In this document: piece by piece, positions 57,919-64,000 of the stretch | Layout of the letters: every line of letters begins with the position of its first letter | Numbering within the stretch: the stretch's first letter is position 1 | Origin: Streptomyces roseolus | GTDB taxonomy: Bacteria; Actinomycetota; Actinomycetes; Streptomycetales; Streptomycetaceae | Length of the DNA stretch: 64,000 nt | Assembly: GCF_014649855.1 (NCBI RefSeq) | Contig: NZ_BMTV01000006.1 | Coordinates: forward strand, 142,624-206,623 | Reading direction: 5' to 3' | Notes under the pieces: generated by a model | Seen by the model: the letters and a program-made list of their open reading frames with translations, nothing else | What the model was told of the DNA's origin: nothing | Database searches by the model: none | Position numbers and translations under genes: made by a program

Positions 57919-58114
57919 GGATCCCGGATCCAACCTCCTGGATCCGGAATCCCGGCTCCCACCTTCTGGACGTTGGATCCAATCTCCTGGACCCAATCTC
58001 CTGGACCCAATCTCCTGGACCCAATCTCCCGGATCCAATCTTTTGGATCCGGCCCCGTGGATCCACGATCGTGAACCCACGATTTTGGATCCACGATCTT
58101 GGATCCAAAATCCC
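57919..58114. repeat. GGATCCN heptamer array, locus 5 (14-bp dimer form)
   Basis: Twenty-eight consecutive heptamers with no phase break. GGATCC units start at 57919, 57926, 57940, 57975, 58031, 58045, 58059, 58087 and 58101. The central part is a 14-bp dimer, ATCTCCT plus GGACCCA, repeated three times (57982-58023), bracketed by GGATCCA-ATCTCC forms. The right part alternates GGATCCA with CGATCNT or CGATTTT. It lies between kbl and the LysR start, so it separates the threonine operon from its possible regulator. Confidence 0.94.
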
Positions 58115-58159
58115 AGGCCGCGGGCGCAAGCCCCACCCCCGGCCTGGGAGACTGGGCGC

Positions 58160-59077
58160 ATGATCGAAGCACGGCGGTTGCACATTCTCCGTGCGGTGGC
58201 CGACCACCGCACGGTCACCGCGGCGGCCGCCGCGCTCTACCTCACCCCCTCCGCCGTCTCCCAGCAGCTCGCCGCCCTGGAGCAGGAGACCGGCCACCGG
58301 CTCGTCGACCGCAGTGCCCGGGGAGCGAGGCTCACCCCGGCCGGCGAGATCCTCCTGAGCCACGCCAACGCGGTGCTGGCCCAGCTGGAGCGGGCGGAGG
58401 CGGAGCTCGCCGCGTACGGCTCCGGGGAGGCGGGGACCGTCACGGTCGCGGCCTTCGCCACCGGCATCGGCCTCGTCGTCGCCCCCGCCATCGCGGGACT
58501 CGCCGGCACGGCACCCGGCATCAGGGTCAGGGTGCGGGACGCCGAGGGCGACGCGAGCCTGCTGATGGTGCTCGACCGGCAGGTGGACGTGGCCGTGGCC
58601 GTCGAATACCGGGGCGCGCCGGGCGAGGACGACGACCGGCTCACCCGGGTCCCGCTCTACGCGGAACCCTTCGACGTGGTGCTCCCGCCCGGCCACGCCC
58701 TCGGCGCCACCGAACGCATCGCGCTCGCCGACCTCGCCAAGGACGCCTGGATCGGCCAGTCCACGGGCAATCCCTGCCACGACGTGACCGTCCTGGCCTG
58801 CGAGTACGCGGGCTTCGCACCCCGCTTCGAGCACGTGTCGGACGACTTCCGGGCCGTCGTCGCGCTCGCCGCCGCCGGCGCCGGCGCGGCCCTCGTGCCC
58901 CGCTCGGCCCTGCGCGGCATGGACCTCAGGGACGTCGCGGTCCGCCCCGTCGACGGCGTCGCCCCCACCCGCCGCGTCTTCGCCGCCGTACGCCGGGGCT
59001 CCGAGGGCCATCCCCTCATCGCCCCCGTGCTCACCGCCCTCCACACGGCCGCAGCCCTCGGCCTCGGTGTGCCCTAG
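58160..59077 (+). CDS. LysR-family transcriptional regulator
   Basis: A 305-residue LysR regulator: DNA-binding head MIEARRLHILRAVADHRTVT with LYLTPSAVSQQLAALEQETG, and an effector domain from ~88 (GTVTVAAFATGIGLVVAPAI). ATG at 58160 has GGGAGA ~9 nt upstream. The frame extends upstream through the heptamer array, but the head starts normally at this ATG. Its position beyond tdh-kbl suggests control of threonine degradation; the 253-bp gap is mostly repeat. Confidence 0.88.
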   Translation: MIEARRLHILRAVADHRTVTAAAAALYLTPSAVSQQLAALEQETGHRLVDRSARGARLTPAGEILLSHANAVLAQLERAEAELAAYGSGEAGTVTVAAFATGIGLVVAPAIAGLAGTAPGIRVRVRDAEGDASLLMVLDRQVDVAVAVEYRGAPGEDDDRLTRVPLYAEPFDVVLPPGHALGATERIALADLAKDAWIGQSTGNPCHDVTVLACEYAGFAPRFEHVSDDFRAVVALAAAGAGAALVPRSALRGMDLRDVAVRPVDGVAPTRRVFAAVRRGSEGHPLIAPVLTALHTAAALGLGVP

Positions 59078-59187
59078 GGCCACGCCGAGCGGGGATTGGC
59101 CAGTTCTCGTCTGCCGCGCGCGAGGGCGCGGGCGCTTAATGGGGCTCCCGCGAGGCGCGGGGTGAGCGACGAGTGCAGGGGGAGCAC

Positions 59188-60015
59188 ATGGCCACCACCG
59201 GAAGCCCCGGGCCGCCGCCGGGCACACCGCCCGCGGTCCCGCCGACCCAGCCGCCCGCACCACCGACCGGGCAGCCACCCGTACTACCGCCGGTACCACC
59301 GACCGGGCAGCCACCCGTACCACCGCCCGTACCACCGACCGGGCAACCGCCCGCACCACCGGCAGGGCAGCCGCCCGTGCCGCAGACCGGGCAGCCGGCC
59401 GTACCACCCCCCACACCGCCGGCCGGGTCTCCGCCCGCGCCCCCGCCCGCGCAGCCGACCGGGTCGGCGGCGCCGCTGGTGGTGCCTCCGGCTGTGGTGG
59501 TGCCGCCGCGCTTCCCCGCGCCGCCGCGTCCGAAGGAGGTGCTGGAGATCGCGGTGAGGCGTCGGATGCTCTGGGTGGGTTCGGCGGCGTTCCCCTTGCA
59601 GAACATCACGCGGGTCGAGGCGTTGAAGGCCAAACCCCGCCGGGACACGCCGTTCGTCGGCTTCCTGAAGTGGCTGGCGTTCGCCGTCCTCGCCTATCTC
59701 CTGCTCGGCGTGGTGGACGGCGGAAGGGCGTGGAGAGGGTCGGAGGGCGGCCCGTTCCTCCTCGCCGCCGCGATCGGTCTCGTTATCCTCCTCCTCGGCG
59801 AACTGTTCAGACCGGCGCGGCCGGTGCTGGTCGTGGAGACGGCCGGCGGCTCCCTGGAGATCGTGACCCTGCCCCACATGGACGAGCTGCGGGCGATCGC
59901 CGGGCAGATCGTCCACGCGATCGACCATCCGGAGGCCGACTTCGCGGCGTACGTCCGGGGGACGGACGACCCCAACGGGAACGTCATCGACCAGCACGGC
60001 AGGAACAGGTGGTGA
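59188..60015 (+). CDS. DUF6232-type membrane protein with proline-rich N-terminal repeats
   Basis: A 275-residue protein. The first ~115 residues are tandem PPVPPTGQPP-like repeats, encoded by near-identical 27-30-bp DNA units (59260-59420). The C-terminal part resembles DUF6232: VRRRMLWVGSAAFPLQNITR at ~125, then two membrane helices (LKWLAFAVLAYLLLGVV, FLLAAAIGLVILLLGELF) and a cytoplasmic end. No function is known to me. ATG 59188 has GGGGGAG just upstream; GTG 59173 is an alternative start. Confidence 0.75.
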   Translation: MATTGSPGPPPGTPPAVPPTQPPAPPTGQPPVLPPVPPTGQPPVPPPVPPTGQPPAPPAGQPPVPQTGQPAVPPPTPPAGSPPAPPPAQPTGSAAPLVVPPAVVVPPRFPAPPRPKEVLEIAVRRRMLWVGSAAFPLQNITRVEALKAKPRRDTPFVGFLKWLAFAVLAYLLLGVVDGGRAWRGSEGGPFLLAAAIGLVILLLGELFRPARPVLVVETAGGSLEIVTLPHMDELRAIAGQIVHAIDHPEADFAAYVRGTDDPNGNVIDQHGRNRW

Positions 60016-60034
60016 CCGGACGGCCCGCGCCGGT

Positions 60035-61273
60035 CTAGACGGCCGCCGTCACCCGGTCGCCGGTGGCGCCCCGGAGCAGCAGAGGGGTGGCGAGCAGGAG
60101 GACGCCCGCCGCGGCGAGGGCGGTACGGGGGCCGGTGGCGGCGGCGAGCAGGCCCCAGAGGGCGGTGAGGGCCGCGATGGAGAGGCTCGCGCTGACCGAC
60201 CAGGCGGCCAGGGTACGGGCGAGGCGGTCGGGGTCCGTGTGGCGGAGGCGGTGGGTGGCGAGCAGGGGGTTGAAGACGCCGCAGGACGCCACGAGGCCGA
60301 GTTGTACGCCCATCACCACCGCCATGCCGGCGACGCCGGAGGGCACGAACGCGAGCCCCAGCGACCAGCAGGAGCGCAGCACCCCGGCGGTACGGAGCAC
60401 CCGGGCGTCGCCGTGGCGGGCGGCCAGCCGGGGCGCCAGGCGTGAGCCGACGAGCCCGCCGACGCACGGGGCGGCGAAGACGAGCCCGTACTGCCAGGGG
60501 GCGAGACCGAGGTCGCGCAGGAGCAGGACGGCGAGCAGCGGCTCCGAGGCCATGATCAGGCCGTTGACCGCGAGCGCGTTGAGGAAGAGCGGGCGCAGCA
60601 CCGGGTGGCGCAGGATGTGGCGCCACCCCTCCAGCAGCTCACCCGCGCGCAGCCGCCCCTTCGGCCGCCGCGCGGGCTCCGGTTCCCTGCCGCCGACGGA
60701 ACGGATGCCGAGGGCGGAGAGGACGTAGCTGCAGGCGTCGGCGAAGATCGTCGTCACGGGTCCCAGGAACCCGATGGCGGCCCCGCCGAGCGGCGGGCCC
60801 GCCATCGAGGCCGTCCAGGCCGTCGCCTCGAAGCGGCTGTGGGCGACGAGGAGGTCCTCCGGCGGCAGGAGGCCCTTCAGGAAGGCGCCGCTCGCCGCCC
60901 GGAACGCGATGTCCGCCGTCGCGACGACCACCGAGACCACCAGCAGCTGGGCGAAGCCCAGCCACCCGAGGAGGTACGCCACGGGGACACTGGCCAGAGC
61001 CGCGAAGCGGACCAGGTCCATCGCCACCATGACGGGCCGCTTCCGCCGGAACTCCACCCACGGCCCGAGCGGCACCGCGAGCACCGACCCGACCGCCCGC
61101 CCCGTCGCCGCCAGCGCGGCCACCTGCGCCGGGCCCGAGTCGAGGACGACCACCGCGAGCAGCGGAAAGGCACCGAAACCGAGCCAGGTGCCGTACGTGC
61201 TCACCGCGTACGCGGCCCACAGGCGTCCGAACCGCCGCCCCAGTGACCGCCGCCCCGCCATGACCCGCCCCAT
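60035..61273 (-). CDS. MFS exporter (EntS/drug-efflux type)
   Basis: A 412-residue major facilitator with twelve predicted membrane helices. The N-terminal loop RFGRLWAAYAVSTYGTWLGF and the cytoplasmic loop EFRRKRPVMVAMDLVRFAAL are characteristic of the enterobactin/multidrug exporter branch; the central loop (~195-215) is basic. The substrate is unknown. ATG at 61273 has GGAGAG about 4 nt upstream; ATG 61261 is possible. Converges with the DUF6232 gene (19 nt). Confidence 0.88.
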   Translation of the reverse strand: MGRVMAGRRSLGRRFGRLWAAYAVSTYGTWLGFGAFPLLAVVVLDSGPAQVAALAATGRAVGSVLAVPLGPWVEFRRKRPVMVAMDLVRFAALASVPVAYLLGWLGFAQLLVVSVVVATADIAFRAASGAFLKGLLPPEDLLVAHSRFEATAWTASMAGPPLGGAAIGFLGPVTTIFADACSYVLSALGIRSVGGREPEPARRPKGRLRAGELLEGWRHILRHPVLRPLFLNALAVNGLIMASEPLLAVLLLRDLGLAPWQYGLVFAAPCVGGLVGSRLAPRLAARHGDARVLRTAGVLRSCWSLGLAFVPSGVAGMAVVMGVQLGLVASCGVFNPLLATHRLRHTDPDRLARTLAAWSVSASLSIAALTALWGLLAAATGPRTALAAAGVLLLATPLLLRGATGDRVTAAV

Positions 61274-61290
61274 CTCCCTCTCCGCACGCT

Positions 61291-61321
61291 CCGGTCGTCC
61301 GGTCGTCCGGTCGTCCGGTCG
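61291..61321. repeat. 8-bp tandem repeat CCGGTCGT, nearly four copies
   Basis: Three full copies (61291-61314) and seven bases of a fourth (61315-61321). It sits in the 97-bp gap between the divergent MFS and VOC genes. The unit and spacing differ from the GGATCCN family. It could vary in copy number by slippage and alter promoter spacing. Confidence 0.85.
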
Positions 61322-61370
61322 CGCCGACCGAGCCGCCGACTCTACCCCCGGGATCCCTTAGGTTCTCCTC

Positions 61371-62060
61371 ATGCTGGAGACAGAGAAGACCGAGCACATC
61401 AGGCCGCGGCGGTTCCACGAGACGCCCGGCCTCCAGGACTGGAGGGTCGTCGGCGAAGGGGCCTGCGCCTATTTCCCCACGGAGTCGTTCGCGGCCGGGG
61501 CCGCGTTCGTGGGCGCGCTCGCCGGGGCGCTGCCGGACGGGGCGGAGCCCGATGTGGACCTGCGGCCCGGCGGCGTGCTCGTCCGGCTCGTCACCGTCAC
61601 CGACGACTACTACGGCCTCACCGAACGGCACCTCGAACTCGCCCGGCGGGTCTCGTCACTGGCCCGCGCCCACGGCCTGACCGCCGATCCGTCGGGCATA
61701 CGCACCGTCCAGGTGACGCTGGACGCGCTCGTCCTGCCGGAGGTGCTGCCCTTCTGGCGGGCGGTGCTCGGGTACGAGGACCGCGCGGGCAGCGACGAGG
61801 ACCTGATCGACCCGCTGCGCCGCGGCGCGCCCTTCTACTTCCAGCGGATGGACGCCCCGAGGAGCGGGCGGAACCGGATCCACGTGGACGTCTGGGTGCC
61901 GTACGACGAGGCCGAGGCGCGGATCGCGGCGGCCCTCGCCGCCGGCGGCCGGATCGTGAACGACGCCGACGCGCCCTCGAACGTGGTCCTCGCCGACCCC
62001 GAGGGCAACGAGGTCTGCGTCGGCGTCGCGGGCCCGCCGGAGGCGTGGCGAAGGAACTGA
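61371..62060 (+). CDS. VOC-family protein with N-terminal pterin-dehydratase-like domain
   Basis: A 229-residue two-domain protein. Residues ~20-105 resemble 4a-hydroxytetrahydrobiopterin dehydratase (AEPDVDLRPGGVLVRLVTVT, YYGLTERHLELARRVSSLAR), but the catalytic-type H-P-D-V reads E-P-D-V, so activity is doubtful. Residues ~115-225 form a VOC/glyoxalase-like unit (TVQVTLDALVLPEVLPFWRA, RIHVDVWVPYDEAEARI, DPEGNEVCVG). ATG at 61371 is 9 nt after TTAGGT, so possibly leaderless. Substrate unknown. Confidence 0.82.
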   Translation: MLETEKTEHIRPRRFHETPGLQDWRVVGEGACAYFPTESFAAGAAFVGALAGALPDGAEPDVDLRPGGVLVRLVTVTDDYYGLTERHLELARRVSSLARAHGLTADPSGIRTVQVTLDALVLPEVLPFWRAVLGYEDRAGSDEDLIDPLRRGAPFYFQRMDAPRSGRNRIHVDVWVPYDEAEARIAAALAAGGRIVNDADAPSNVVLADPEGNEVCVGVAGPPEAWRRN

Positions 62061-62068
62061 TTCCGCGC

Positions 62069-63802
62069 TCAGTCCGCCGAGCGGTGCCAGCCGACGGCCC
62101 CGACCCGGGAGGCGTCCGACGGGCGGGCCTCGTCGAAGAGGGCGCGGCCCGAACCGTCCAGGACCCGGACACCGGTCACGTACACCCCGCGTCCGACGGC
62201 GCGGCCGGCGGTGGAGTAGCGGAAGCGGAGCCGGAGGAGGGGGCGGGGACCGGTGGAAAGGGCGGGCGCGGGCGTGGGCGTGGGGGGCGGCGGGAGGGCC
62301 GCGGTGAGGCGGTGCCAGCGGCGGCCGGACCACCCCGACGCCGTGCCGTCCGGGTGGCCGCGTTCCTTCTCGGGCCGTTCGAGCGGGGCGGTGCGGAAGG
62401 GGAGGGGGCGCCAGTCCGTGCCGCCGTCGGTCGCCGCCTCCAGGACCAGGGGGTCGGTGGCCGGCACGGTGTCCCACCAGAGGAGGCAGGTGAGGAGGCC
62501 GGCGTCCGGGCCCGTCGCCGGGAGGGTGAGGGTGGCGCCGTCGGGGGCCGCCATGCCGGAGAACCAGGCCGTGGGGCCGGGCGCGCCGGCCGGGGGACGC
62601 ACCGGGACCGCCCGGGCCAGGCGGTCGGCGGCGGCCAGGCGGGGCGCCGAGCCGGTGCGCCAGGTGCGGACCGGGTGCACCGAGTTGGCGAGCAGGATCA
62701 GGAACGCGTCGGAGTCCGGGGCGAGGACCATGCTGGTGCCGGTGAAACCGGTGTGCCCGGCGGTACGGGGGCCGGAGAGGGCGCCCATGTACCAGCGCTG
62801 GTCCAGCTCGAAGCCGAGGCCGTGCGCGTGGCCGGGGAAGGCTTCGTTGACGTCGGTGAGGAGGAGGTCCACGGAGGCGGGGGAGAGGACGCGGGTGGAA
62901 CCGTACGCGCCGCCGTCGAGGAGGGCGCGGGCCAGGACGGCGAGGTCGCGGGCACGGGAGAAGACGCCGGCGTGACCGGCGACGCCGCCCATCGCGTACG
63001 CGTTCTCGTCATGGACCTCGCCCCGCACCATGCCCCGGTCGAGCCGCGCCCACGGCCGGCGGGAGTCCTCGGTGGCGGCGGTCTCCGGCCGCCACGAGAG
63101 CGGCGGCACGAAACGCGTGCGGCGCATCCCGAGCGGAGCGGTGATCTCGTCGTGGAGCAACGCCTTCAGACCGCGACCGGTGATCCGTTCCAGGAGCAGG
63201 TGCAGCGTGATCATGTTCAGGTCCGAGTAGCGGTACGCGGTCCCCGGCGGTGCGAGCGGCGCCTCCTCCCACAGCATCCGCAACCGCCCCTCCCGGTCCG
63301 GCGCCTCGTACAGCGGCAACTCCGCCCGCAGCCCCGACGTGTGGCCGAGCAGCTGCCGGACCGTGATCCCCGCCTTCCCCGCCCGGCCGAACTCCGGCAG
63401 GTACGCGGCCACCCGCTCCCCGAGCTCCAGCGCGCCCCGCTCCACCTGGCGCACCGCCAGGATCGCGGTGAACAGCTTGGTCAGCGAGGCCACGTCGAAG
63501 ACCGTGTCCGGCGTCATCGGAACCCGCAGCTCCGGCGCGAGCCCGACCCCCGCGTCGTTCCCCTCGTCGTACGCCTCCCAGCGCGCCGCCCACCCGACCG
63601 CCCGGTGCAGCGCCACCGTCCTGCCCCGCCCCGCGAGCAGCACGGCCCCCGCGCACCACGGACGCGCGGGCGACGGGCCGAGGAACCCGCGCACGTCCTC
63701 CACCATCCCCTCCAGCTCCCGCCCCAGCAGCCCGGCCTCCTCCGCCGTGCCCCAGCGCAGGCCGGGGACCCCGCCGGTCGGCTCACTCCCTGCCTCGCCC
63801 AT
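62069..63802 (-). CDS. Serine beta-lactamase-like hydrolase
   Basis: A 577-residue class C/esterase-type penicillin-binding-fold hydrolase. The nucleophile motif is FDVASLTKLF (Ser-x-x-Lys, ~105), the YxN-type motif YRYSDLNMI (~190) and HTGFTGTSM the KTG-like third motif (~345). No signal peptide is evident, so it is probably cytoplasmic and an esterase or peptidase rather than a resistance enzyme. The C-terminal ~170 residues form an additional beta-rich domain. ATG 63802 has GGGAGG 8 nt upstream; array locus 6 starts 21 bp upstream. Confidence 0.87.
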   Translation of the reverse strand: MGEAGSEPTGGVPGLRWGTAEEAGLLGRELEGMVEDVRGFLGPSPARPWCAGAVLLAGRGRTVALHRAVGWAARWEAYDEGNDAGVGLAPELRVPMTPDTVFDVASLTKLFTAILAVRQVERGALELGERVAAYLPEFGRAGKAGITVRQLLGHTSGLRAELPLYEAPDREGRLRMLWEEAPLAPPGTAYRYSDLNMITLHLLLERITGRGLKALLHDEITAPLGMRRTRFVPPLSWRPETAATEDSRRPWARLDRGMVRGEVHDENAYAMGGVAGHAGVFSRARDLAVLARALLDGGAYGSTRVLSPASVDLLLTDVNEAFPGHAHGLGFELDQRWYMGALSGPRTAGHTGFTGTSMVLAPDSDAFLILLANSVHPVRTWRTGSAPRLAAADRLARAVPVRPPAGAPGPTAWFSGMAAPDGATLTLPATGPDAGLLTCLLWWDTVPATDPLVLEAATDGGTDWRPLPFRTAPLERPEKERGHPDGTASGWSGRRWHRLTAALPPPPTPTPAPALSTGPRPLLRLRFRYSTAGRAVGRGVYVTGVRVLDGSGRALFDEARPSDASRVGAVGWHRSAD

Positions 63803-63822
63803 GCGCCCGCCTCCCGTGACCT

Positions 63823-63976
63823 GGATCCAGAATCCCGGATCCTGCCTTCCGGATCCCGGATCCTGCCTTCCGGATCCCGGATCCCGCCTTCCGGATCCCG
63901 GATCCCGGATCCCGGATCCCGGATCCCGGATCCCGGATCCCGGATCCCGGATCTTGGATCTTGGATCTTGGATCCA
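63823..63976. repeat. GGATCCN heptamer array, locus 6 (most perfect copy)
   Basis: Twenty-two heptamers in unbroken phase. It contains fifteen exact GGATCC hexamers. A 21-bp unit (GGATCCT-GCCTTCC-GGATCCC) is nearly repeated three times at 63837-63892; then eight adjacent GGATCCC run from 63893 to 63948, followed by three GGATCTT and a final GGATCCA. Because copies are nearly identical, this locus is probably the most recently expanded. It lies directly upstream of the beta-lactamase-like gene, 21 bp from its ATG. Confidence 0.96.
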
Positions 63977-64000
63977 GTCGTACGTACTCCCACCCTCCCC

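Noticed and set aside
63823..63976. CRISPR-like array
   Set aside because: Units are 7 bp and contiguous with no unique spacers, and no cas gene is present.
63514..63993. Leftward 159-residue frame reading DPGSGIRDPGSG-type repeats
   Set aside because: It is translated array DNA running into another frame of the beta-lactamase-like gene, without a ribosome-binding site.

Overview
The window is high-G+C actinobacterial DNA that looks like Streptomyces chromosome. The signs are strong third-position GC bias, GTG/TTG and apparently leaderless starts, long GC hairpins as terminators, and typical streptomycete families: a streptophobe-type membrane protein, SpoIIE/HATPase phosphatase, DUF6777, DUF6232 and DUF3626 proteins, ectABCD with an ehu uptake system, and several Ser/Thr kinases. 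I found no tRNA, rRNA, CRISPR array, insertion sequence or phage gene. The window reads as a mixed stretch of chromosome, not as one gene cluster.

Layout. 1-1084: edge-truncated N6-adenine DNA methylase. 1167-5189: DnaQ-like exonuclease, GntR/FCD regulator and class III CoA-transferase, divergent from glutaryl-CoA dehydrogenase (glutarate/glutaryl-CoA catabolism). 5239-10301: FBP zinc-finger protein, MocR-type aminotransferase regulator, small protein, DUF6777 and DUF389 membrane proteins. 10424-12998: FAD oxidoreductase and a membrane protein. 13006-19396: one leftward block ectA-ectB-ectC-ectD-ehuB-ehuC-ehuD-ehuA, so ectoine/hydroxyectoine synthesis and re-uptake are encoded together. 19782-25725: streptophobe protein, then a leftward FHA-FHA-ABC transporter, SH3-like protein and Ser/Thr kinase module. 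25855-31619: TetR, class II aldolase, DUF3626, ThuA, succinate-semialdehyde dehydrogenase and PHP protein. 31630-36831: SpoIIE phosphatase, a small protein, a frameshifted acyl-CoA dehydrogenase pseudogene and a lipid kinase. 36976-46681: Clp/Hsp100 ATPase, YdeP-type molybdoenzyme, FAD oxidoreductase, LysR/NTF2 pair, membrane protein and GreA-like factor. 47076-51306: unknown protein, MoxR AAA+ ATPase and zincin-VWA protein. 51513-55506: MpaB-type oxygenase overlapping a kinase-TPR protein, then a Sfp-type phosphopantetheinyl transferase. 55663-59077: tdh-kbl threonine degradation and a LysR regulator. 59188-63802: DUF6232 protein, MFS exporter, VOC protein and beta-lactamase-fold serine hydrolase.

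The most unusual feature is a family of heptanucleotide arrays built on GGATCCN. They occur at six places (3747-3938, 5775-5958, 23039-23143, 51322-51493, 57919-58114, 63823-63976), each at a gene boundary and poorer in G+C than its surroundings. In several arrays the GGATCC palindrome recurs every 21 bp (three heptamers, about two helical turns). In one case (23039-23143) the array lies inside a coding sequence, in frame between a strong ribosome-binding site/GTG and the conserved start of the protein, so it should be translated as a seven-residue repeat. I recognise no described Streptomyces element with this structure, but I could not search databases.
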